Source: Vibrio tasmaniensis 1F-187 (lineage in GTDB: Bacteria > Pseudomonadota > Gammaproteobacteria > Enterobacterales > Vibrionaceae). From it: 33,685 bases of DNA. The stretch is from positions 1-33,685 of the forward strand of contig NZ_AJZM02000136.1 of assembly GCF_000272405.2 (NCBI RefSeq). Reading direction: 5' to 3'. This document shows, piece by piece, positions 1 to 7,076 of this stretch. The translations under genes were made by a program, and so were the position numbers. The notes beneath the pieces are model-generated. The model worked only from the letters and a program-made list of their open reading frames with translations, did not search any database and was not told the origin of the DNA. How positions within the stretch are numbered: the first letter of the stretch is position 1; each line of letters opens with the position of its first letter.

Positions 1-1078
1 TCCAAAACTTCTGGTGCGGATCATCTATCTGCAAGTATTGGTCTTCTGTAACGAGAACTGTGCGAGGCGTTACTCCAACTTTAGCTGAAAAACTGTTTAC
101 GAAGCGTAAAACAGTGTACGGCCCTCTACGATCATCCAGTACGATAAGCTTTTCTAAATCATTTTGTTCGTTAGTTTGATAGCCAATAATGGTGACAGCA
201 TGATCGCCCTCAACCTTATATGAGGCATTTTCACTTAGGCTTGACCATTCACCGCCTAAAATTAGAGGGATATCACTATCAATATAAGCTTTTACATACG
301 ATGATATCTGAGTTTGGTTTACTGAATTTTCAGAATCAGATCTGACAAACCACTGTTTCAGACCAAAGTGTTCTAGAGCACGTTCTATCTCTGTAGAATT
401 TAAACCTGAGCATGGAAAACTATTAATGACCTTATTTTCCTCAGTTGCTGCAAGCGTAATTCTTGCAGGACTGACGACCTTTTTTTTGCCTAAAGCGTGT
501 AGTAAACACCAAATTGAAGCGGAAGTGCACGCCGACGTGACCCTATCTTGCTCCTGAAATGCTAGTGAACTGAACGTCCTTTTCATGCCAAACAGGTCTG
601 CAGTATATTCTCTCGAAATAATACGAGTATTCTGGTTATTAAATTTGGGAGGAATTCTTAGGCATGTTCGGCCTATAAAAGTCATAGGGATAGGTTTAAC
701 TACCATGAAGCCTAAATATTCACCTAACTTGGATTCATCCCCTTCTCCAGAGATGATCTTTTCGAAGTCTTCATAGCCAAAATTTAAATAGTTATCATCG
801 CCGGCGAAGAAGTGAATTCTAGAACATGTCTTTGGTGTTGGTGCATGACTACCTACATAGTAATTAAGGTAATCATCTAAATATCCCCTATCTACATAAT
901 CAATTTCACAAACCATGATCTTAGTGCCTAGCTCTTCAAGAGTGCACGCTATAGCATCTAGCTGCATTTTTTGAGTGACATCGGCCAATTCTAAATCAAC
1001 AGATTCTCGTATGAGATTACTCAGTGTAAACTTATATTTGGTTGTATCGAATAGAGATATGAAAAATGGGGGTTTCAT
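1..1078 (-). CDS. C39/papain-like cysteine peptidase-like protein, partial (C-terminus beyond left edge)
   Basis: The reading frame is open from an ATG at 1078 to the window edge, giving 359 complete codons with no stop, so the 3' end lies outside. A run AAGGA a few bases upstream fits a ribosome binding site. The first ~175 residues are an uncharacterised domain containing VVKPIP and FIGRT. From ~175 on the pattern of a C39-like/papain-fold peptidase appears: a Cys in TSACTSASIW (Cys184) at the start of a helix, a His in GDHAVTIIGY (His293), and an Asp in VLDDRRGPY (Asp315 or Asp316). The Cys-His-Asp order and spacing fit a catalytic triad; activity is inferred. There is no signal peptide and no transmembrane segment in the visible part, so a cytoplasmic location is likely. 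It lies downstream of a 53-residue protein gene, separated by an intrinsic terminator. The substrate is unknown. Confidence 0.8.
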   Translation of the reverse strand, partial: MKPPFFISLFDTTKYKFTLSNLIRESVDLELADVTQKMQLDAIACTLEELGTKIMVCEIDYVDRGYLDDYLNYYVGSHAPTPKTCSRIHFFAGDDNYLNFGYEDFEKIISGEGDESKLGEYLGFMVVKPIPMTFIGRTCLRIPPKFNNQNTRIISREYTADLFGMKRTFSSLAFQEQDRVTSACTSASIWCLLHALGKKKVVSPARITLAATEENKVINSFPCSGLNSTEIERALEHFGLKQWFVRSDSENSVNQTQISSYVKAYIDSDIPLILGGEWSSLSENASYKVEGDHAVTIIGYQTNEQNDLEKLIVLDDRRGPYTVLRFVNSFSAKVGVTPRTVLVTEDQYLQIDDPHQKFW

Positions 1079-1092
1079 TGAATTCCTTGTAC

Positions 1093-1118
1093 AAAAAAAG
1101 CGACTAAAAAGTCGCTTT
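1093..1118 (-). terminator. Intrinsic terminator between the 53-aa gene and the peptidase gene
   Basis: On the minus strand a 9-bp stem AAAGCGACT / AGTCGCTTT with a 4-nt loop runs directly into a seven-T tract. It lies after the stop of the small gene and about 15-40 bases before the peptidase ATG. It would separate most transcription of the small gene from the peptidase gene, or act as an attenuator controlling the latter. Confidence 0.75.
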
Positions 1119-1138
1119 GATGAATATGTTCGAATTAA

Positions 1139-1300
1139 TTACATTGAGTAGCGACGCTGACGGTCATCCTCAGTTGGAGTTAGGCTTTTAGCCTCTTCGC
1201 TACAATTATTAGCAGTACGAACCACTTCATTAGTTACTTCGCGAAGTTCAGCAGGAGAAAGTTCTTTACCGCGTGTTGCATCTATAAACCATTCTGGCAT
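1139..1300 (-). CDS. Small hypothetical protein, 53 aa
   Basis: The start chosen is the ATG at 1300, which has AAGGAG seven bases upstream; an in-frame ATG at 1330 lacks such a site. The product begins MPEWFIDATRGKELSPAEL and is hydrophilic, rich in Glu, Arg and Thr, with one Cys near residue 33 and a charged C-terminus ending RQRRYSM. I see no signal peptide or membrane segment. The family is not recognised. A good ribosome binding site, a sigma70-like promoter, an operator-like repeat array upstream and an intrinsic terminator downstream argue that it is a real expressed gene. It precedes the C39-like peptidase gene on the same strand, so it could be a partner or substrate of that peptidase; this is inference from position only. 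Confidence 0.65.
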   Translation of the reverse strand: MPEWFIDATRGKELSPAELREVTNEVVRTANNCSEEAKSLTPTEDDRQRRYSM

Positions 1301-1354
1301 GGCAAACTCCTTAATAGTTGACGTAATCATATTTCAGACGTACTTAATGTGGCT

Positions 1355-1384
1355 ATACTACCCCATACCTGACGGACTCGGCAA
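1355..1384 (-). promoter_or_regulatory. Candidate sigma70 promoter for the 53-aa gene
   Basis: On the minus strand TTGCCG (1384-1379) and TAGTAT (1360-1355) are separated by 18 bases, about 55 bases upstream of the start codon at 1300. A second reading, TTTACA (1390-1385) with TATGGG (1367-1362) at 17 bases, is also possible. These matches are moderate and untested. Confidence 0.4.
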
Positions 1385-1406
1385 TGTAAATCGTTGTATA
1401 TCCGTC

Positions 1407-1455
1407 AATTACTGCTGTAAATATAGCAGTAATTACGTTAAATACAGCAGTTATT
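1407..1455. promoter_or_regulatory. Operator-like array of three half-sites (AGCAGTAATT)
   Basis: AATTACTGCT (1407-1416) and AGCAGTAATT (1425-1434) form a perfect 10-bp inverted repeat with an 8-bp spacer. A third near-copy, AGCAGTTATT (1446-1455), is in the same orientation as the second, with starts 21 bp apart, about two helical turns. The array lies just upstream of the candidate minus-strand promoter, the position expected for an activator. No regulator gene is adjacent in the window. Confidence 0.5.
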
Positions 1456-1928
1456 GCGCTAAATCACACTTTAAAGGTAGTCTAATAATTAGTCATTAAG
1501 CATGCTTTTTGTTCATGTCATCTAAATATCTCCAGCTATTTGAAGAATTCGTGTGTTTGTATGAAACTAAGTAAAAGCTGCTCAGTAATGATAGCTATCA
1601 TTGATATTTAGGCACCCCCATTCTTATACATTGCTTAACGGGCTTTCTATAAAGAAAGCCTATTGATAATGAGCTTTAGGAATAGTGATGTGCCTTGGAG
1701 ATAGAAAATGTCTAGTTATCCTAGGTCTTACCACTTCTCATTATCCACGCTAACCTTCTTAGAACTTCTGTTCTAAGTAGCTTTTGTCCAGCTATCAGTT
1801 AGCCTTTGCAGCTCATTCACCAATATCAACCGTTTTGCTCAGTACAGATGTGGTGTTGGAAGATGGGAACGACAACGACCTAACCACGATCTAAGCGTCG
1901 TTAAGTCGTTATTGGTTGAGGTCAGGGG
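1456..1928. other. Gene-free stretch with several palindromes
   Basis: No convincing coding region was found. Visible structures are a 16-bp palindrome AATGATAGCTATCATT (1587-1602), an 8-bp stem with ATAA loop GGCTTTCT/AGAAAGCC (1641-1660), an 8-bp stem CTTAGAAC/GTTCTAAG (1758-1777), and an imperfect ~15-bp stem (1874-1910) just past the nucleotidase stop. The last could help terminate the minus-strand nucleotidase transcript but has no long T tract. Confidence 0.4.
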
Positions 1929-3833
1929 TTAATTGAGCGCTTCAATCAGAGCGATTTCGCGTTTGATCTGTTTGCTCTCTTGTCCATTAGCTTGCGCCAG
2001 TTTTTGTTCGCGTGTGGTTATGGCTGCTTGTTTGGCTTCGTCAGATTTGAACATCAGTTCTTTTACGTTGATAGAAGCGATGTTTGTGTAGCGGCCATCG
2101 TCACTGGTGGGGATTGATATGGTTTCATCATTAATCAATGACTTCACTATCTCTCGTTGTTCATTGTAACGGCTCTCTAACCCCGAAAGTGCCCATCGCT
2201 GTTGAGGTTTGCCTTCATACTGACCGTTCTTTTCTTCTTTAAGATACTTGATAGTCATGTTACGGATCGTGCTTGCTTCTTCTCCATACTCTGCTTCCGT
2301 ATCAAAGAGTACAGGGAACGATTCACCTTCTAGCACACCGCCTGTCTTGGTTAGATGACCCATTCGATAGCTATTCATACCAATGCGGATTTCGGTTTGA
2401 TCAGTAACCGGTGTGCCATCAGCAAACGCGAGGTTGGTGATGCGGGTACCTGCAGGTTGAGTGAGGTCGATGGTATAAGTCACGCCCGCGAAGAAGTCAT
2501 TGGTCGAATATTTTGAAGCTCTACGTTCAGGGTTAAAGCTGTAGGTCACATCGCCAGGTTGTACTGAGTTGAAGTAGCCTGCAGACCATTCCATGTAGGT
2601 TCTTAACTCTTTGCCTGTCATCTGATAGACAGTGATTTCGCCACCTGCGTATTGGTAATTGTACGCGATGTCTTTGGCTTTTATTGGGCCAACATCGAGC
2701 TCTGCATTGTCGTTGTCTATTTGAAGTGCGATGACATTGGCTTTGGGGGCATAGAAGAAGCTCGCTTCTTGGTATAGCGCACTGATGCCCGTGTCTTGAA
2801 CGTGGACTTGAGGGATACCGCGGATTTCATTTTCAGGGACTAAATCAACGCCGGTAAGCTGAGCGACAGGTCGATTCGCCATTTCTCGGAGTTGTTTGTG
2901 ATAAGGCTGGTATAGGTCGTCCATGTTCTCATCAGAGTCGATACCTTTAATTTTATAGGTGAAACTGTCTTTGTTAACGAGAGTGAATGTGCCATCGCGC
3001 TCTTCAAATTGAAGATCAATACGAGATAAGGCGCGGCCATATTTGTCGGGTTCAGTAATGATAACGCCATTCACAACGGCTTTATCAATGCGAGTGTGCA
3101 TGTGACCAGCGACGATGGCATCAAGCTCTGGGTTTACATTGGCAATGTCGGTGACACCGGTGTCGGCAATGTCATTCTCGTTCTCAATCCCCATATGGGC
3201 AACCAATACGATGGCATCCACTTGATCATCAATCTCTTTGACGATTTTCTTCACTTCCAAGGTTGGATTAGTGAAAGTGACGCCTTCTAAACGGTTTGTA
3301 CCTTGCGCAAAAACCTCCGTCATTGGGGTATCCATTCCTATCACACCGATCTTAATGCCACCGCGTTCTAGAATGGTGTAACCCGGTAAGAATGGATTTC
3401 CGTTTTTGTTCTTGATGTTGCCGCCGAGAGACTGCCCTTTAAATTGGGTAACGGCTCTGTTGAGCGTTTTAAGGCCAAAGTCGAATTCGTGGTTACCTAA
3501 AACCCATACATCGTATTTCATGTGATTAAAGCCAAGCATCATTGGATCAACAGGCTCGTCTTTGAAGGTTTCTACGAAGTTGCCTTGGATGGTGTCGCCA
3601 GCATCGACAAGGATAATGTTAGATTGCTCTTTGCGGATCTCACCAACCTTGGTCGCGATTTGGCTCAAGCTACCACGAGTGTTGAGTTTATCTGCCGCGT
3701 AATCCCACGCCATAAAATGACCGTGGATATCTGAAGTACCCAGTATCGTGACATCGTGTATGTCGCCATCAGCTGCAAAGGTGGGAAAGGCTAGAGAGAG
3801 TAGGATGGCGCTTGATAGTATGTGTCTTTTCAT
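1929..3833 (-). CDS. Periplasmic bifunctional metallophosphatase / 5'-nucleotidase (UshA/CpdB-type)
   Basis: The 634-residue product starts with a signal peptide (MKRHILSSAILLSLAFPTFA, cut likely after AFA or nearby), so export is expected. The N-terminal metallophosphoesterase domain shows the dinuclear-metal motifs DIHGH (35-39), GDTIQGN (79-85), GNHEFDFG (113-120), AHMG (~212) and GHMHT (~243). The C-terminal half matches the 5'-nucleotidase C-terminal domain, which binds the nucleotide in UshA. The family hydrolyses nucleotides, UDP-sugars or 2',3'-cyclic nucleotides to release nucleosides and phosphate; which one is preferred cannot be told here. It is a monocistronic gene flanked by long intergenic regions. 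The length is somewhat above UshA (~550) and near CpdB (~650). Confidence 0.9.
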   Translation of the reverse strand: MKRHILSSAILLSLAFPTFAADGDIHDVTILGTSDIHGHFMAWDYAADKLNTRGSLSQIATKVGEIRKEQSNIILVDAGDTIQGNFVETFKDEPVDPMMLGFNHMKYDVWVLGNHEFDFGLKTLNRAVTQFKGQSLGGNIKNKNGNPFLPGYTILERGGIKIGVIGMDTPMTEVFAQGTNRLEGVTFTNPTLEVKKIVKEIDDQVDAIVLVAHMGIENENDIADTGVTDIANVNPELDAIVAGHMHTRIDKAVVNGVIITEPDKYGRALSRIDLQFEERDGTFTLVNKDSFTYKIKGIDSDENMDDLYQPYHKQLREMANRPVAQLTGVDLVPENEIRGIPQVHVQDTGISALYQEASFFYAPKANVIALQIDNDNAELDVGPIKAKDIAYNYQYAGGEITVYQMTGKELRTYMEWSAGYFNSVQPGDVTYSFNPERRASKYSTNDFFAGVTYTIDLTQPAGTRITNLAFADGTPVTDQTEIRIGMNSYRMGHLTKTGGVLEGESFPVLFDTEAEYGEEASTIRNMTIKYLKEEKNGQYEGKPQQRWALSGLESRYNEQREIVKSLINDETISIPTSDDGRYTNIASINVKELMFKSDEAKQAAITTREQKLAQANGQESKQIKREIALIEALN

Positions 3834-4163
3834 CAGTATGTTTGCATCGTGGTTTTAAGTATGACGCTACCATATAGAATCGAGATTACCTTATGGGTGA
3901 TCAGTGTCATATTTGTAGTGATATAACTTACTGATGTTTCAAATAAACGTGACTCATGACCATCTCGTAACCACTTAAGTTATGGAGAAACGCATTACAA
4001 CTCTTTACTGCGTTCTCAATACTCAATTCCTTGAATCAAACTTTCTCAGTGAATCAATTTTCGTAAGCACTTCTGTCTTTGTTCAAGGTGATTGAGTTGT
4101 CCTGCCATTTCCAATGCTTCTTAGCGCGGTCTTAATATTTCTATTATTAACTATGCATTTAAT
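3834..4163. other. Intergenic region between divergent nucleotidase and ABC operon
   Basis: I see no gene in these bases. They must hold the promoter of the minus-strand nucleotidase gene and upstream sequence of the ABC operon. No strong consensus promoter, riboswitch fold or cobalamin-riboswitch-like motif was recognised. Confidence 0.4.
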
Positions 4164-4191
4164 TTATTGTTATGTTATAACGTAACAATAA
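4164..4191. promoter_or_regulatory. 28-bp near-perfect palindrome before the ABC operon, likely operator
   Basis: The two 14-bp halves (4164-4177 and 4178-4191) are complementary at 13 of 14 positions. The core ATGTTATAACGT sits in an AT-rich region only 13 bases before the ATPase start, so a bound dimeric repressor would block transcription. The core resembles the TGTTATA...TATAACA type of site known for the zinc regulator Zur in proteobacteria, but the spacing is not identical, so the regulator is not assigned. Confidence 0.6.
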
Positions 4192-4204
4192 GTGCTGTTT
4201 TTGG

Positions 4205-5047
4205 ATGTTCGGTGGGAATTTGAATAAACCTGTATTGTCTGTGCGCGGGCTCTGCGCTGATGGCTTGGCTAACTGGAGGGCCGTCTCCGATGTGACATTT
4301 GATGTGAACGACGGTGAATGCGTTGCCATCATTGGGCCCAATGGAAGTGGAAAGTCCAGTTTGCTGAAAGGCATTACAGGCGAATACAAAACCGTCGCGG
4401 GTGAGTTGATGTTGTCTGGCATTGCACTTGGAAGCCTTGAGCGGCAGCAGATAGCCAAGCAAGTCGCGGTGGTTACTCAGCATGAGCATGTTGATCCTCG
4501 TTTGAGTGTTGCTGAGTATGTTGGCTTAGGCCGAACTCCTCATACATTTTGTTGTAGTGCAAAAGAGCACAAACGAGCGGTTCAGCAGGCGATGCAAGAT
4601 GTCGGGCTGATTCACAAAAGCCATCGGTGCTTTGGTGAGCTGTCCGGTGGTGAACAGCAACGTGCAAGTATTGCTCGCGCCTTTGCACAAGAGCCGAGGC
4701 TTTTACTCTTAGATGAACCCACAAACCACCTTGATCCTCTCGCTCGTCTTGAACTTCTGAGCCTAATTAAACAACGTGGCATTGCGTCTGTCGTGGTGCT
4801 GCACGATTTACCTTTGGTAGCGCCATTCGCCGACAAAGTCCTGTTGATGTCAGGCCAAAAAATGGTGGCGTTCTCAGCCCCAGAGGCGGTGATGCAAGAC
4901 CGATACATGATCCCTGTTTTTGGATTGCGCGTTCTCACGTTCAATCATCCTAATCTGTGCAGCACCATCCATCATTTTGAAGCTGCATCAACTTACTCAA
5001 CTCACTTAACTCTCTCTAATCACTCTTTAATAGGAGCAGCCCAATGA
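4205..5047 (+). CDS. ABC transporter ATP-binding protein (FecE/BtuD class)
   Basis: The 280-residue protein carries the full nucleotide-binding set: Walker A GPNGSGKS (44-51), Q-loop Gln92, signature LSGGEQ (146-151), Walker B LLLLDE (166-171) and the switch His200. It would drive import through the permease encoded two genes downstream. The ATG at 4205 has a poor ribosome binding site; an in-frame TTG at 4220 preceded by GGTGGG is an alternative start. The last ~40 residues after HLD domain sequence are poorly conserved and Ser/Thr/His-rich. Its stop overlaps the next ATG as ATGA (5044-5047), indicating translational coupling. The class imports ferric siderophores, haem, cobalamin or related metal chelates; the substrate is undecided. 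Confidence 0.92.
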   Translation: MFGGNLNKPVLSVRGLCADGLANWRAVSDVTFDVNDGECVAIIGPNGSGKSSLLKGITGEYKTVAGELMLSGIALGSLERQQIAKQVAVVTQHEHVDPRLSVAEYVGLGRTPHTFCCSAKEHKRAVQQAMQDVGLIHKSHRCFGELSGGEQQRASIARAFAQEPRLLLLDEPTNHLDPLARLELLSLIKQRGIASVVVLHDLPLVAPFADKVLLMSGQKMVAFSAPEAVMQDRYMIPVFGLRVLTFNHPNLCSTIHHFEAASTYSTHLTLSNHSLIGAAQ

Positions 5048-6006
5048 AGTGGCCTGTAATTTCCAGTCTTTTGTTTCTTTTACCTTTCTCTTTTGCGCAT
5101 GCGACAAGCACTCAATACCCAGTGACGGTTGATAACTGTGGGAGCCGACTGACCATTGAAAAGCGCCCCTCGCGTGCGGTTGTACACGACATCAATATGA
5201 CCGAGATGGCGTTTGCTCTTGGTCTTCAAAAGGAGATGGTGGGCGTTACGGGTATTACAGGGTGGTATAAGATGTCGAGTTCGTTTGAAGAACGTTTAGG
5301 AGATATTCCTGAGCTAGCACCTAAGTATCCTTCATTAGAAACATTGATTGCTGCTGATGCTGACTTCTTTTTCGCTGGCTGGAATTACGGAATGAAAGTG
5401 GGTGGTGAAGTGACACCTCAAACACTGAAGCCATACGGGATTGATACCTTGGTACTTTCTGAAAGCTGTATTCATACCCAGAGTCAAAAGGAAGGCGCGA
5501 CAATGGATCTGCTTTATGGCGACATGCAAAAGCTAGGCGTTATTTTCGACAAGCAAGCAGAAGCCGAGGCTTTGGTAAGCAGCTGGAAAGAGAGAGTTGA
5601 AAAAGTAGCAGAAAAGCAGAAAGCATCAGGTAAGCCGAGCCCAAAAGTGTTCTTGTTTGATTCGGGTGAAGACAAGCCTTTCACCGCGGGTAAGTACGGA
5701 ATGCCAAACGCAATGATTGAAGCTGCTGGTGGCCAAAATATCACTGGTAACATGGAAGCAAGTTGGGCTCGAACCTCTTGGGAGAATGTCGCTCGTGAAA
5801 ACCCAGATGTGATTATCCTTCTTGATTACCAATCGGCGAGTGGTGCGGATTCGTTGCAACGTTTCCTCGAAGCCCATCCGTTAATGAAATACACCAATGC
5901 AGTCACTTCTGGTCGTTATGTCAAACTGCGTTATGAACAACTCACCCCTGGGCCTGCCAATATCGATGCCATTGAGAAACTTGCAGAGGCGTTCGTTTCT
6001 GAGTGA
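5044..6006 (+). CDS. ABC transporter periplasmic substrate-binding protein (FecB/BtuF class)
   Basis: The 320-residue product has a signal peptide (MKWPVISSLLFLLPFSFAHA) and the mature start YPVTVDNCG typical of class III helical-backbone binding proteins. Both lobes are recognisable: N-terminal RAVVHDINMTEMAFALGL, the linker-helix region, and C-terminal DVIILLDYQ. Cysteines occur near residues 32 and ~143 (SESCIH), which could pair or contact ligand. It would deliver a metal chelate or corrinoid to the permease. The ATG overlaps the ATPase stop and has TAGGAG upstream. It is followed after 50 bases by the permease gene, so ATPase, binding protein and permease form one operon in an unusual order, with the ATPase first. 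Confidence 0.9.
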   Translation: MKWPVISSLLFLLPFSFAHATSTQYPVTVDNCGSRLTIEKRPSRAVVHDINMTEMAFALGLQKEMVGVTGITGWYKMSSSFEERLGDIPELAPKYPSLETLIAADADFFFAGWNYGMKVGGEVTPQTLKPYGIDTLVLSESCIHTQSQKEGATMDLLYGDMQKLGVIFDKQAEAEALVSSWKERVEKVAEKQKASGKPSPKVFLFDSGEDKPFTAGKYGMPNAMIEAAGGQNITGNMEASWARTSWENVARENPDVIILLDYQSASGADSLQRFLEAHPLMKYTNAVTSGRYVKLRYEQLTPGPANIDAIEKLAEAFVSE

Positions 6007-6056
6007 TCGGGAAGGTTGTTATATGAAAGCTTGTTATTGATAAGAGTAGTAGTCCT

Positions 6057-7055
6057 TTGATTTTATTTGATAAATATCGAGCAGCATGGCTAACAGGTAT
6101 CACTGCCATGCTGCTCGCCTTCATGATGAGTTTACAATTTGGCTCAGTCCCTTTGTCTTTTAAGGAAGTGATTGTAGGGCTGAGCTCTTTCACTGATCCA
6201 ACGCCGGATATGACCAGTCGAATACTGATCGATCTAAGGTTACCTAGAGCATTGTTAGCGGTTATCGCGGGTGCAGGGCTGGCGATGGTTGGAGCGTTGC
6301 TTCAAACCTCGACACGAAATGATCTGGCGGATCCGTTTCTGTTTGGCTTGTCATCTGGCGCGTCTGCTGGTGCGGTGTTGGTGATCACCAAAGTGGGAGA
6401 CGCTCTGGGTGTTTGGTCACTGCCACTGGCTGCATTCTCGGGTGGTATTGTTTCGGCGACCGCCGTTCTGATTCTGTTTTCGATGCAGAAGAAAAAGGGC
6501 AATGACAACTTGATCTTGTGTGGTTTGGCGATCTCATTTCTATTCGGAGCCATCACGAGTTTTTTGATTTATTCAGGCGACCAGAGAGCGGCGAGTTCGA
6601 TTTTGTTCTGGACGATGGGAGGCTTAGGGCTCGCACGTTGGGATAATTTGATTTTTGCCTTGGCGGGCGTGTTGTGTCTTATTGTGTTGATTTTCAAACG
6701 TTATCGCGAGCTCGATACTTTGTTGGTGAGTGAACAGACGACAAGCTCATTGGGGATCAATGTGCACCGCCTACAAAGCGAGATTTTTCTTTGTTGTGCG
6801 TTTTGCACTGCGTCGATTGTATCGATGACCGGAGTGGTCGGTTTTATTGGCTTGATGGTACCCCACTTAGTTCGACCATTTTCAGGTGTCACTCACAAGC
6901 GAGCTCTGCCTTTGGTTGCCTTATGGGGCGCGGTGCTTTTACTGTTTGGGGATGTGATTAGCCGAACCATATTAGCGCCACAAGAACTGCCAGTAGGTAT
7001 TGTGACAGCAGCGCTTGGCGGGTTATTCGTTCTGTATCTTGTTTGGCGTAAATAG
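6057..7055 (+). CDS. ABC transporter permease, FecCD/BtuC family
   Basis: The 332-residue protein is hydrophobic with about nine to ten membrane helices. Family hallmarks are LRLPRALLAVIAGAGLAMVG near residue 60, a DLADPFLFGLSSGAS loop, the coupling region GFIGLMVPHLVRPFSG (~257-272) and the C-terminal ELPVGIVTAALGG. No in-frame ATG lies before the first helix; the likely start is the TTG at 6057, after which the N-terminus has normal length. A weak ribosome binding site and TTG suggest low or coupled translation. Only one permease gene is present, so the transporter is probably a homodimer like BtuC2D2, unlike FecCD heterodimers. It is the last gene of the operon. Confidence 0.9.
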   Translation: MILFDKYRAAWLTGITAMLLAFMMSLQFGSVPLSFKEVIVGLSSFTDPTPDMTSRILIDLRLPRALLAVIAGAGLAMVGALLQTSTRNDLADPFLFGLSSGASAGAVLVITKVGDALGVWSLPLAAFSGGIVSATAVLILFSMQKKKGNDNLILCGLAISFLFGAITSFLIYSGDQRAASSILFWTMGGLGLARWDNLIFALAGVLCLIVLIFKRYRELDTLLVSEQTTSSLGINVHRLQSEIFLCCAFCTASIVSMTGVVGFIGLMVPHLVRPFSGVTHKRALPLVALWGAVLLLFGDVISRTILAPQELPVGIVTAALGGLFVLYLVWRK

Positions 7056-7076
7056 TGTGTGCTCAATTCCACCAAA

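Noticed and set aside
1..1330. Bacteriocin precursor with processing C39 transporter
   Set aside because: The small protein lacks a double-glycine leader, and the peptidase gene shows no ABC transporter part in the visible 359 codons.
1587..1602. Palindrome AATGATAGCTATCATT as a Fur box
   Set aside because: The distance between the AATGA and TCATT ends is too short for the 19-bp Fur consensus, and no iron gene starts nearby.
3834..4204. Cobalamin riboswitch before the BtuCDF-like operon
   Set aside because: No B12-box-like sequence or long structured leader was recognised; the visible element is a palindrome close to the start codon.
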